Source: Smittium culicis (taxonomy: Eukaryota > Kickxellomycota > Harpellomycetes > Harpellales > Legeriomycetaceae). From it: a DNA stretch of 27,469 nt. The position numbers and the translations under genes were made by a program. Within the stretch, counting starts at the first letter, position 1; every line of letters begins with the position of its first letter. Below are positions 8,301 to 20,229 of the stretch, one piece after another. The notes under the pieces are model-generated. The model had not been told where the DNA came from. It did not search any database and saw nothing but the letters and a program-made list of their open reading frames with translations. The stretch lies in contig LSSN01006136.1 of the NCBI GenBank assembly GCA_001970855.1, positions 1-27,469 of the forward strand, written 5' to 3'.

Positions 8301-11268
8301 TACATGCCCGAACAAGCTTGGCAGCCAGATTCTAGTGCCCCAAGCTGCATTAATTGCGATAGAAAATTCAAGTTATTTTTTAGAAGGCACCATTGCAGGT
8401 TAGCAATTTTTTTTTTGAATCTTAGTGGTTTTGATCAATCTAAAAAAAAACCTTATTTTTTTCACAAAACTTCTACACCTTATTAAATTAAATCATTTTA
8501 TTTTTAGGAGGTGTGGACTTGTTTTTTGCGATATTTGTTCAAGGGATAGGGAATGGCTAGCTTCAAGGTTATACTCGTTAGAAAACTTTGGCTCAGACAG
8601 TTCTATTCCTCTTATATCAAGCTCAAAGTCAATTAATGGCGTTTTATTTATTGATGAGATTACTAAATCTTTAATTTCTTTGTTGGAGTTGCCAAACGGT
8701 CACGAAAACATAGCTACTAACCAGAATTCGCCAATCTTGGATAACATTTCACTAGATATAAACACTGAAATGTTACAAAAAATTTTTAACTCCTCAAGTA
8801 ACGAAAACAAGCCACAGTCATTGTATCTAATTCAGCAGCATAGAGTTTGTATACCTTGTAAACGAGCAATTAACAGAGTGGATGGTAGTACCAAGAATAG
8901 AGATGTAAACGATATCCCCGATGTACTAAAGAGGCTATTCGGACTATTAGCTGCTATGAAACCAAATGAACAATTGGATAGAATTGACTATAATATTCTA
9001 AACAATGATGTTTTAAATGCAACTATAATTAAACCAAACTCTGATGAAAACAACTCTGGAAACCTAAACGAAGTTTTGGAAAAAGAATTCAACTCGTTAC
9101 TGAACCTGAACGGGATAGTTATGGAGGTACCTTTGTCACATACCGAAGATGCAGCTTTGATGCTGGTCAAGATGAATTTACCAGCGCTGTTGGAACATAG
9201 CGTGCCTGAAATTAATTGGTTCCAAGATGCTTTGAATATTTATACACAGTTGGCTAGTTCTATTCAGGACAGTTCAGATATCAGTAAACATAATTTGACC
9301 AACGATCTTCTTAGTTTGAGCAATTTAAAAATAGAAAACATTCAAAGTATTGATCATAACTCTAAGCTAAAATCTACCGATAAAAACATAGACAGCTCTA
9401 ACGCAATCTCTATTAAAAAATTAAAATCAGATAATATCAATCATATTAATTTTACAAACAACAATTCTTCTGGTAGCCCTATCCAACCAAATGTGGCATA
9501 TGACTACTGGTACGCCACAAATAATGATATCACTAGTAGCTCGCCTATTCCTGACGCGCCAGGAAATTCCGCTGGATTATACCTTAATGAATCGTATGGA
9601 TTACTAGATAAGTTTTATAGAGAAATGAATAAAGTATTGATACAGTCAGTTATAAAAATTGGATGCAGCGACGAGTCATCCATTCACAAAACAAGTAAAA
9701 AGTTTAAGCTTAGTGAATTTTCTGTTGAGTGCCCAGTTTGCAACAAGTTATGGACAGATGTTTTGGATTCTATCGGCAGATCACCAGGCGAGGGCTGGCA
9801 AGAAATTCAAGAGCGACATATTAGCGAATGTTTAGTGGACATGCAACTGGAATTAGGTGGAACTGCTAAAGAAGGCTCGGCTGAGAATGAAAATTCTAGC
9901 GATATAGTACCAAGCTCAAACGTGGCTATGAATATTTCCAATAATTCTAATCAAGCGTTAAGCGCAAACGATTCTAATCCCAGTTCAAGTAGGCCAGTTT
10001 TAGGTCTACTAGACATGCTGAACGAAAGTAGTAAAACTGGTTCAAGCTCTGGTAAAGGGAAATTGGTAAGCACTAATACCAGCAGCTTCAATAGTAATAC
10101 CAATGACTTTGCGAAGGATAGATTAATTTCTCTAACTCGGAAAATTTCGGACAATGAGCATGCAAGTAATATCATTAGTGAGGACATACTTAGCATAAAT
10201 CATCATGGCTTTGATGATTCCAAAGATATGAATAGTGTTGCTGGTAAAGCGATGTCTTTGCCAAAAGATTTAGGCGATAAACAAAATCCAAACTCAATGT
10301 TTCCAATTTGGGAAAGCGAGGAAAGAAATGACAACAATGACCCTATTATAATAGAAAATTCATTCTTAGGTTCTTCACAAAGTATTAGCAATGATAATAT
10401 TGGAATTGTTCAAAATAGCAGTATGAGACCTAGCGACATTAATATTGGAAACTCTAAAAGGAAAAATACATTACCATCCAATATATCTAAATCGTATACA
10501 CCCAGCGAAATGATCGGTGACGATGTCAGCGGAAAGCGGAGGGATAATTATGAAGAAAAAAATTTAAAATCAATCACATTCAACTTATTTAACCAAATTG
10601 GGAATTTAGCTGGTGTAATTGGGCTTATTCCGCCACCAGAGACTGAGAAAAAGCCTAATCACGAATCTAGGAGCGAGAACGATTTTGACACTGCTTTGCC
10701 AGACCTTGGAAAAAAGTATTATAAGAAACATGAAGGTTCATCAGCATCTAAAAACAGATATATGGATAACTCAGGAGCACAACCAGCAAGTTCAAGCTCA
10801 AATAGAATAGATACCGGGGAAAATACGTATGGATTCTTCAACAAACTTGTGTTTCAAAAAATAGGAATCTCTCGGGATAATACAGAGCACTCGTCCAATG
10901 AACTCAGTTACCAATCTGGTGAAATCACAAACGCTTACGCTAGCGCTGGAAGCAGTATCTATTCAGCTAACTTTAGGAGTGCCGAAAACCTACAATTTGG
11001 GAGTAGAGCAGGGGCAGTAACTGGCGCAGGATCAAGCAGTTCAGATGCACTTAATCGCAAAAAATCAAAATCAAAGTCAAAAGTAAGATTTGTTAGCTAC
11101 AAGTTGAGTGAAGATAGTCCGCTTCTGAATCAAGAGTGTAGTATTTGTTTTGATGAGTTTGAATGCGGGGATTCAGTTGCTAGATTGAGCTGTTTCTGTA
11201 CGTTTCATAGCGGATGTATTAAGGAATGGTTCAAAAGGAACCCTAACTGTCCAGTTCATGGAATTTAA
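5339..11268 (+). CDS. Ankyrin-DysF-FYVE-UBZ-like-RING protein, probable endosomal E3 ubiquitin ligase
   Basis: Four exons, 5339-6209, 6369-6557, 6787-8398 and 8508-11268, join in frame to 1810 residues; all introns are GT-AG. Ankyrin repeats span about 145-350. Residues about 481-565 hold a DysF-like (dysferlin/peroxin) segment with WFWLTDW, EGW and VRRRKWVR. FYVE runs from about 865 (WQPD) through RRHHCRRCG at 886-894 to the last pair C1005/C1008. A UBZ-like finger uses C1299, C1302, H1328 and C1332. A C-terminal RING uses C1768, C1771, C1786, C1788, H1791, C1794, C1805 and H1808. Linkers are Ser/Asn-rich. FYVE fingers bind PI3P on endosomes; FYVE plus RING recalls yeast Pib1, an endosomal/vacuolar ligase. 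The role as an E3 is inferred. Odd points are about 103 residues between the third and fourth FYVE Cys pairs, and the ankyrin and DysF additions. The alternative is two genes split at the 229-nt intron. Confidence 0.8.
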
Positions 11269-12388
11269 ATATAATACCAATTTTTATAATTTTCTTTATC
11301 TCATTCAGTTCCTGTTTATCATCAGCTTAATAAAGATATATACTCTCTTTTCTATTATTTTTTATTTGTCTGGTTATGGTATATTTTCATAAATACTTTC
11401 GTTTTTTTCCTTACTTTTTCAATGCTTAATATCTGTAAATTAAATAACTCACTATTTTTTTTTACTAGTATAATCCTAATGTACAACTTCCATAAACATC
11501 CGCTTTAATTTGTTACTTCATAATGTAGAATATATAATCAATATATTTTTAACCATAATATTTATAAAGTTTACTTGATTAAAAAATAAAAAGAGTATCG
11601 TTTAGGTTTATACTTCTAAAACCATAAAATGTGTTTGATATATTTACAATAGTTATTTTAGAATTATGTAGAGAAATAGGAATTTACAAGTTTGTTTTAT
11701 AATATAAAAATAGTAATTGGAACTATTGTGGAGAAAAGAAATGCAGCCTATAAATCATTTTTTATTAATTGTTTTGTTTTTTTTTACGCTAATTATTTGC
11801 CAGTTATAACATTTACTTTTTTTTTTGCCTAACAAATTCTTTTATTTTTAATATGCTATTATTTTTTCAGAAATAATAAACGAAAAAAAAAGCATAGAAA
11901 TCATTTTGCTAATATCTACAAAGCAGTCGCAATACATTATAGTTTGGTTAAAACTCCTTTTTACGCCAACTTTACCTGCTTACTTTTAATATAATTTAGC
12001 TGGACTTTCTTTTCAGTAACTCCAATTGATTTCGAATTTATAAAAAAAAAAATCGCGATTTCATGAATCTACTTGCACAACAGTTTTTTTATACCTATCT
12101 TATCTAATATTCATAGATTCATTTACTATTCACTCACGCTGATTGCTAATCTCTCTCTTTTTCTACCCTTCACCTCTTTCTTCGTCTACATTTACATCCT
12201 CCCTTCCATTATTAATCTTTATTTCTTTCAAAGATTATTTACTATCTGAAGCTCATAGAATCGATAAATACTTTTTTTACGCTTTAACTTGGACTGAGAT
12301 TGTTCTGATAAATAATATTCAAAATTGTTATTACTAATTGATTTATAAAATCAAAACAACACTGAAAGGTGTTTCAATATATTCTGAT
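11269..12388. other. AT-rich intergenic region upstream of SGF73
   Basis: About 1.1 kb with AATAAA-like words soon after the upstream stop (an AATAAAG near 11328), then T/A tracts. The final 270 bp turn CT-rich, as before other genes here, and probably carry the SGF73 promoter and leader. The open frame at 12143-12337 lies in this CT-rich leader and has no recognisable motif. No RNA gene was seen. Confidence 0.55.
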
Positions 12389-14764
12389 ATGGGAAGTCGT
12401 TCCAAAACAGGTTTGTTCATTACTTATTACATAACAACTTTTTCATATGTATTTTTAAGTCAATTCCACTACTTTCATTTTTTTGAATAAATATATTATT
12501 AAAATTAATAAAACGCAATTTTATTATATCCATTCTTTTGGTATAGCTTCTAGCTATAAGTTACTGAATAAAATTAACTATGCTGATCAAACTATTGATG
12601 GACTTACCAAGGATGAACAAGATCTACTATTATCGAAGCTAGAGAAAATTCAAAATTTAGAAAAAGGTTTTGATTCTTCTTTAACTACACTTCGTACCTT
12701 TTCAATTTCTTAGCTTTTTTTTTTTTTTTTTTTTAAAAAAATGCCTAAATTTTATTTTAGAGGTTGTAAAATTAAAGCGCGAGAAACTATTCAATGACAC
12801 CAATTTATACGATGAGTCTATAGCTAGCAATGTTCGATGCCAAGAATTTCCTACTTCCTCTATTGTACCAGAGGCTTTAGTATTTTCTGATAAAGATGAT
12901 TGGCAAAAAATAACAAATAGTTCAATTAATTTTCCTAAATCTACCAGGGTTGCCTGGGAAATGATTCGCAAGGCTGTAGGAGAAGGTACTACTTATTTAT
13001 CTCGCTTCTTCTTTTTTTTTCTAGAACAATAGCTCTAACACTATAAAATTTTACACACTTTTTTTTTTGCTAATAGAGGATAAATATCAAAGTAAGAAGA
13101 ATTGGTCCTCGACCAAAGGAAAGGGAGTGCGAAAAAACCCCGTAGCTAAACGGCTTAATTTAGATGATTTGAAGCTTTTTGGAGTAAATCCATTAGATCA
13201 ATTCCCTTTCTTAATAGTATGCGATTCTTGTGGCAAATCTATAAACGCGCCATACCTGAAATCTCATCAAGGTTCTATATTCATATACTTAGTTTCATAT
13301 TTTTTAATGCAAGTTACTTTAGCTTTTTCTTCTTTATATTTTTTCTAATTCTAATAGACTATTAACTGTTTAAATTCATTTTTATTACTCAATAGAGCTT
13401 AATTGTGTAGTATCTGCTCCAAAGAAAGATGAGAGAAAGAGCTTGCTTAATAAAGCCAAAGAAAAAACAGGTAAACCGGCATTAGTCAATTTTATACTAC
13501 ACTTTTAACACTTCTAATTCATTTGCTTATATTGATTAAGAATCAGCGTCTAAAAAAAGATTGTTGTCTGATACTGGGGAAAGACCTGTTGGCAGGCGAG
13601 GGAAAAAAGCAACAGGCCCGAAAAAACAGGCAGATGGTTCAACCAAAGTTGCTAAGAAGGAGCGAGCAAAACAAGATCCCGCTAAGCCCAAAACTAAAAT
13701 ATATAAAAGAAAAGCAGACGATTTAGCAAACTCTACTGGTGAAAAGGGGCCTAAAAGCTCGCCGATGCGGAAGAAGCAGCGACAGCAAAATGGCTCTGCA
13801 AATAATAAACAATCTAGCGGGACAGGCCAAGGAACAGGTGGGGGTGGACGAAAAGTAGTGGAGTTTGACTTGGATAAACAGTGCGGTGTTGTTGTTCATC
13901 CCTCAAACAAACAGTGTACTCGCAGCTTAACATGTAAAGCCCACTCTATGGCTATGAAACGGTCTGTACGTGGTAGATCGCAACCTTTCGACTCGCTTTT
14001 GCAAGCACATTTAGCCAAATCGCGAAGTAATCTTATTTTTAAATTCATATCTTGTTTTACCCAAGCCTATCGTATAAATTTTTAAATATTTTTATAACTT
14101 TTATTTTTTTTTTTTTACAAAAAAAAAAATATTAATAATAGCTGCTAAGCATGCTAGAAATGTTGACAGCACAAATTTGGCCAGGAGGATAAATGCAAAA
14201 GGAGAATTGAACGCAGCAGGACTTGCGGGAATGGGTCTCGAAGATTCAGATGATGACGAAAGGGGTTCAGACTCCGAAGCTGAACAGATACTCAATTTAG
14301 TGTCGCAATATAACCCAAAGCCCCTTGCAGTTAAATCAATTGTAATGCCGAGGCGCAGGCAGCATTACCTACGCGTTCATGATTTATTCCTTGAGGCGAT
14401 GCTTCCTAACCAAAAGGCAATACTGCAAAATTCTTTGAGGAATGGTGCTGGAAAGCCTGCGGACCTATTTTATGGTGGCGGGAGCAGAGATAGAAGCGGT
14501 AATATAATTGGAAATAGACTAGGCAGTCTCGGACTTAACGACAACGGTTTAAGTTTATCCACGCCCAATTTTATGGTCGGCCAGCCAGAGAGTTTAGGCA
14601 GTATAGCTGGATTAGGATCTGGCACTGATGTTCCATTTACCAGTGTTGCAACTGTTGCTACTGTGCACTCGAACCCTTCTATGGCCGCAATGATGTCTAC
14701 ATTAAGAATGGCTGTAGGAAACAGAAGCTCTCTAAACACAGGATTATTAGGACCCAAGCAATGA
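12389..14764 (+). CDS. SGF73: SAGA complex subunit Sgf73 / ataxin-7-like (SCA7 domain)
   Basis: Seven exons join in frame to 590 residues: 12389-12410, 12547-12693, 12761-12985, 13077-13271, 13396-13470, 13541-14026 and 14142-14764. A zinc finger has C180-x2-C183 and H195-x4-C200. A Lys/Arg-rich, probably nuclear-targeting stretch covers about 222-330. The SCA7 domain at about 328-385 shows DKQCGVVVHP, CTRSLTCKAHS and KRSVRGRSQPFDSLL. A conserved C-terminal helix region includes PRRRQHYLRVHDLF. In the known family this protein tethers the H2B deubiquitinating module (Ubp8, Sgf11, Sus1) to SAGA, with its N-terminal segment and zinc finger inside the module. Length is close to the roughly 650 residues of yeast Sgf73. 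The first exon is only 22 nt of coding sequence, and no in-frame ATG lies between it and the upstream stop, so the start rests on that exon being real. The SCA7 identification is firm; exon 1 is less so. Confidence 0.87.
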
Positions 14765-16241
14765 ATTTTTTTTTTTTTTTATAGATACCTAGAATTAGAA
14801 TTTTGCGATTATTATATTTTTTTTAACAAAAATTTTATACATTTGAAATTCTAATAAACAATAACTAAAATGTTTGAATGTACCTTTCTTTTATTTATTT
14901 CTTTTTTTTAATGTATTTATTTATTGTAAATTGATGTTTAAATTAAAAATTGATTTAAGGCTAAAATATATATGTACCTTTCTTCTATATATATATTTTT
15001 TTGGTTATTTTATCTTCCAGGCTTTCTTCATAGCTATTAATTTTACTTTTATTGACCAAATTTTAACTAACCAATCGTTAAATTAGTTTGTAAATTCTAA
15101 AAGATTTTTTAGGTTTATCCATCGATTCAAATTTTATAATTTTATTTATATTTATTCTTTACAACATTTCATTAGTTACTCAACATAAGACGTGTTTATT
15201 TTCTAATTTGATGCCTATAAATTTTGAAAATTGAATTTAATAAATATCATTAAATATAATTGTAACATTTGTGCTAATAGTTTTTTTTTTTTTTTTTCAT
15301 TAAATTTTTCCTTTTTATTTTCTCTTTTGGTTTCTTTTCAGTCGATTATTATTCTCAAATGAATTATTATTTAATAATACTTTTAAATCTTTAGTGCAAA
15401 AATACATTTTTCATATCAATTATAAATTGTACTTTGTATAATTTTTATTATAATCAGAATATATTAGGTAAATTTTTTTTATTCTTCTCTATTCTGAAAA
15501 TGTATCATTAATTTTATATACATTTATATATATTCTAATTTTTTTACACAATTTCCACAAATAAAATAAAAATATATTTTAATTTTAAAATGACTATTTT
15601 TACCATATAAAATGTAATGTTTTTTATGCTTGAATAGCGTGTATTAGGCATTTATTATAGTATGTTGGCTTCTTTGTAGAGAGAATTTGTATCTTAAATC
15701 AGGATAAGTTAGATTATTATCACTTATAGTAGTTTACACAAGAATAAGATTACTTGAATTTAAGATCCCTAATAGTGAAAGAATTTAATTTATGGAATGA
15801 AATCATTAATTGTTAGATTTTTGCGAAATGATGTTTTGACTCGATTGAAAAGGGTCATACTTGTTTATTTTATTTTTTGTGATTGTCCTTATTTTTTGCA
15901 TTTGATTGTTTTAAATTTATTTTTGCTTTTATTATAATGAGCAGAGCTTTAGTTATCCACATTCCAGAATGTAAGAAATAAATTATACCCACTTGTTAGA
16001 GGAATAAAAAATTGGGCAAAATAAGAAAATATAACCATGATTAGTGCTATAACCAATTTTTGGTCTTTATAAGTATATGTTCTTTGTTTTACTATAAATT
16101 TATATTTAAATAAAAATTATCTTTGTTCTACATTCTGCTTTTATATAAATAATATTTAGTATCAACATAGGTGTATTTTTTTTTTTACTTTAAAGAATCT
16201 AAAAAAATAAATTAGGTTGTATCTTTTAAATTGGCTTTAAA
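14765..16241. other. AT-rich intergenic region, no supported gene
   Basis: About 1.5 kb of AT-rich DNA with long T tracts (for example near 15280-15298) and no convincing coding segment. The open frame at 14874-15086 is low-complexity and rich in Phe, Leu and Ile. Part of this stretch must hold the SGF73 3' end and the UPRTase promoter, but I cannot place either precisely. Confidence 0.55.
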
Positions 16242-17423
16242 ATGAAAATGAATAATCTTCAAGTTATCAATCATCCTGTACTCGCCGCAAAGCTTAACCG
16301 ACTTCGTGATAAAAACATACCCCCTTACGAATTCCGTGAGCTTTCAAGACAAATATCTACTATCCTACTAACCTATGCCACCTCTGAATTGAGCCTTAAA
16401 CCCACAGGAACTGTAAGCTAATTTCATTTTTAAAAAATAATGATGCTTTTCACGCTTATTTAAACGCCTATATAAATCATAATTATCAATCCATCTATAA
16501 CTATTATAACTAAAATGAAATATTCTATTTAGCTAGCTTCACCAATATCTACGTATGAAGGCTTCAACATCTCTGAGCGAGTCGCAATCATTCCTATTCT
16601 TCGTTCAGGGTCCGTCATGATTGACCGTAACTAATATATTTATACTTAAATGAACCTTTATACTTAAATACCGCTTATATATATCCTCACTTCATCAAAA
16701 TACAAATTAATCACATTTGGTATTTTTATGTTAATTAAAAAAATGTATTTAAAAAATTCCATTTTTTAACTTGACTAATCCAATAGCTGCACTTGATCTC
16801 CTTCCTGAATCCACGGTATTTCACTTGGGTTTATTCCGCGAACAAGTAATTAAATATATAAAAATACATATTAAACACAAAACTATTCCAATTAAACAAA
16901 ATAGAATATAAACGCATAGAAGTAACTTTTTATTTCGCGTCTTAGAAATCATTGAACCCAGTGGAGTACTTCAACAAACTTCCGCAGAAGTGCGAGTATG
17001 ATATTTGCTACTTGCTCGATCCTATGATCGCAACGGGCGAAACGTGCAACGCTGCGATTAGTACTCTTAAAGACTGGGGTGCTAAAAAGATCAAAGTAGT
17101 TTCATTCTGCTCGTCGAATTCCGGCATTTCTCGACTCGCAAATATTCACTCGGACGTTTCGTTCATCACCGGAGTTGTTGACCCAGAAATAAACGAACAT
17201 GGGTACTTAAATAAATAAATTATATAATACATTGTGTCTCAACTACTCACCTTTTTTTGTTAATGGATAGTTATTTGCAGATTTTAAATCGTTCATGACA
17301 ATATTTTCATAAAGATCTTGAATTTTTTTATGTTATATTCTTAACAATGTTATAATAATTAGGTACCTGGTTCCTGGTTACGGCGATATCGGCGACCGCT
17401 TGTTTTCATCAAATAATGAATAA
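16242..17423 (+). CDS. Uracil phosphoribosyltransferase, bacterial Upp / fungal Urg2 type
   Basis: Five exons, 16242-16412, 16533-16626, 16787-16845, 16946-17202 and 17363-17423, join in frame to 213 residues, close to the usual 205-210. The family converts uracil and PRPP to UMP and PPi (pyrimidine salvage, or after uracil catabolism). Visible motifs: N-terminal INHPVLAAKLNRLRD; PILRSG at 78-83 (usually PILRAG); HLGLFRE; the PRPP loop DPMIATGET at 133-141; and the uracil-binding C-terminus VPGYGDIGDRLF at 197-208. These resemble E. coli Upp and the Urg2/Urc6 type rather than Fur1 of common yeasts, which has an MRAGE-type motif there. The PRPP loop carries Glu140 where most Upp proteins have Gly. 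The start lies just before the conserved HP motif. A second Met codon is two codons in. It converges on MDJ1. Confidence 0.85.
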
Positions 17424-17460
17424 GGGACTTAATGCCCTCATTTGCTTTAAATAATTTTTA

Positions 17461-17480
17461 ATTGCCATATTTTTGGCAAT
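17461..17480. terminator. Perfect 7-bp hairpin in the UPRTase/MDJ1 convergent spacer
   Basis: ATTGCCA and TGGCAAT form a perfect 7-bp stem around a TATTTT loop, 38 nt after the UPRTase stop. It lies in the 291-bp spacer between two convergent genes, where both 3' ends must form. On the minus strand, a TTTATT-type run at about 17576-17585 reads as AATAAA and is a candidate poly(A) signal for MDJ1. A role for the hairpin in 3'-end formation is only a possibility. Confidence 0.35.
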
Positions 17481-17714
17481 GTGTTAAGCTTTGAGAATTT
17501 TTACTTTTAAAAAAGAAATATAGTTTTAAAGCAATAAAAATGTAAAAATATTTTCGAAAATAAATACTTTTAATGATTTATTTATTGATCTACTTGAATT
17601 TCAACCATTGTAAAATTATTTAACTTTATATCGAAAAAAAATTAAGATAAAGGGAGTAAGAAAAAAAATTATCAAGCGAATTAATGTTGGTCCTGATTGA
17701 TAATAAGGTGTTAT

Positions 17715-19853
17715 CTACTTCTTGTTGAATGGGTTTAGTTCATCTTTTAATTTACTGAAAAAGCCCTGTCCGCCTCCATTTTTTGGTGTATCATTGTTAT
17801 CGCCACTGCCATGTTCACCATTTGATTTATCTAAAAAAAAAAAAACAAAAAAATAAATATAAGTGTATTTATATCTGTAATATTAAGAGTAAGAGTAAAT
17901 GTATGGGTATATTTAAATGTGAAATAAAAAAAAAAGTTACTACAAACCGTTTGAGGATTTTCCTTCAAGTTCGTCAGCGAGTAATTTGGCATACTCTTGT
18001 TGTTTTTTAGTCAAATTCTTTGGGATTTCGATGTTAAGTTTGATGTAGAAGTCACCATTTCCCATCCCTTTGACTTTCTTCATTCCTTTACCACGCAATC
18101 GCAGCTCGTCACCAGGCTGGGATCCTTGCTTGATTTTAACATCGACATTTCCAGAGATTGTTGGGAATGTCATTTCGCCACCAACGAGCACCTTTGACAA
18201 AGGAACTTTTGCAGTATAAAACACATCAGCTCCTTTGCGGGTAAATATCTTGCTAGGGCTTACACGTACTTGCACGTATAAACTGCCTCTAGGGCCTTTA
18301 CCGCCAATTGGCGCGTCCCCTTTGTTTCGGAGTTCAAGAACCATCCCATCGTCACATCCAGCGGGTATATCAACCGATACTTGCTCCCTTGACTGAATAA
18401 CTCCACGGCCTTTACAAGTTCCACACAAATCTTTATCTTTAACTGCTGATCCGCTACCTCCGCACGAAGAACATTGCTGTCTAACATGGAACCCGCCCAT
18501 TGAAAATGTCTGCTGTCCCGATCCCTTACAGGTGCTACAGGTACTTGCCTTTGCACCCTTCTTAACACCAAGACCGTCACAAGTATTACACTCAAGCACT
18601 GGCTGTGTACTAACAGTAACAGTTTTCCCTGCAACTGCATCTTCAAAACTTATACGGACTGAATATTCAATGTCTTCGCCTGTGCTTCTGAAACTTCCAC
18701 GGTTCATTGGACCTTGTGAGCTTGAGCTCCTTCCGGCACCTGCGCCGAAAATTTGTGAGAAAATGTCGTCCATTGATGGGGCTCCATTCATACCGCCCAT
18801 ACCGCCAAAACCAGGGAATCCTTGTCCACCAAATCCTCCTGATCCTATAAAAATAATATTTAACGTATTTTAGCGCAATTTAATATAGTTTTGACGATAA
18901 AAGTGGCAAATGAATTTTGTAGAGTACAAAATAAGCAAATAAAAAAATTAAATGTGATAGAAATAAGAGGCATTTATTACCTGAAGGGTCCGCTGTTCCG
19001 AATTGATCATAGTTAGATCTTTTGGTTTCATCAGACAAAGTCTATTTTTTAAATAAAAATTACAAAATAAAAAAAGGATATAAAAGGGGCTTAATTACTG
19101 GTATTACAAAATTAATTTTAAGAGATAATGATTAATAAGAAAAAAGAGACAGCTTAGACTATAAAAAACAAAAGTGTATATAAAAAGTAAAACTCATCTA
19201 TTACATCATAGGCTTCTTGGATTTTATGGAATTTTTCCTTTGATCCGGGCTCTTTATTTACATCAGGGTGGTATTTTTTAGCCAGCTAAACATAATTTAT
19301 GAATTGTGAAAAAATAATATATGTTATTTAGATAAGTTAGTTTGATCTATTTTATGAGAAAAATATAATAGAAAATCAGGTTATAAATACATTTTATATA
19401 TATTTTATATTTATTGACTTACTTGATAATAACTTTTTTTTATATCAGAGATTGAAGCGTTTTTTGATACGCCTAGAGTTGAGTAGAGGTCATCTTTATA
19501 GTTTCCAGTCGATACATGGAATCGGGCCTTTTGTGTGTCAAAGAATTTGGGAACAGTTTTTTGGGGCTGTAAAGCTGAAAGAAATTTTTATAGATAAATT
19601 TTTTAAACAAATTAAAAAGAAACTAGAGTATAAAAGAGTATGATGTTAATAAAAAATTAAAGTGAAAAAGATATTTGTCTATGAAGGGATAAAACATACC
19701 TTGATATTGATTGAAAGGATAGAAAGCTGAACATTTGGAATATACTTTAGTCGTTATGCTTCTGGATACTAATTTGTGACAAGCGTACTTGGTAGATATA
19801 AGCTCGTGAGCTACTAATCCTGAATTTCGAATGATCGGCCTGCTATAATTCAT
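17715..19853 (-). CDS. MDJ1: Mitochondrial DnaJ (class A J-protein) Mdj1
   Basis: Six exons in minus-strand order, 19700-19853, 19423-19574, 19205-19285, 18981-19041, 17948-18844 and 17715-17830, join in frame to 486 residues (yeast Mdj1 is 511). Residues 1 to about 75 are basic and Ser/Thr-rich with almost no acidic residues, like a mitochondrial presequence. The J domain at about 80-145 has the HPD motif at 108-110. A Gly/Phe-rich linker follows ([19 protein letters not shown]). Four CxxCxGxG zinc motifs begin CNTC, CSTC, CSSC and CGTC (about 235-297). Substrate-binding C-terminal domains follow, then a Gly/Asn-rich tail. The family recruits matrix Hsp70 (Ssc1) to nascent and misfolded proteins. 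Intron 1 has a second CAG 8 nt past the chosen acceptor, which would shift the frame. The upstream region is rich in CCAAT boxes. Confidence 0.92.
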
Positions 19854-20229
19854 AACTATTTTTATAAAAGTAGGGTGTTTGGTATTTGATATTATAATAG
19901 AAACTGAGTTTATTGATTTCTTGGGCTTGAAGTTTTGAAAATATTTGAATGATATAGATTGGAGAAGGTAAATTAAATTTGATAAATAGGTATGGATCAG
20001 AAGAATCTAAGATTTAACAAAGATCTAGTATAAGAAAGGGATTATATACACTAAATCAACTAATGTAATTTACACCAAACTTTTAATAGCTGCTGATACT
20101 TAAAAGATTAACACTAGATTAAACTCTCTGCTTGAAAGTATAATTTCAGCCACTCATGTCTTTAAGATTTCAAACCTACATACTATTCTCCGATTTGCCT
20201 CTATTTTTTTCTTTTTTTCCATTTCGAAC

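Noticed and set aside
12143..12337. 64-codon open frame just upstream of SGF73
   Set aside because: It translates the CT-rich leader region, is not joinable in frame to the SGF73 exons, and has no motif.
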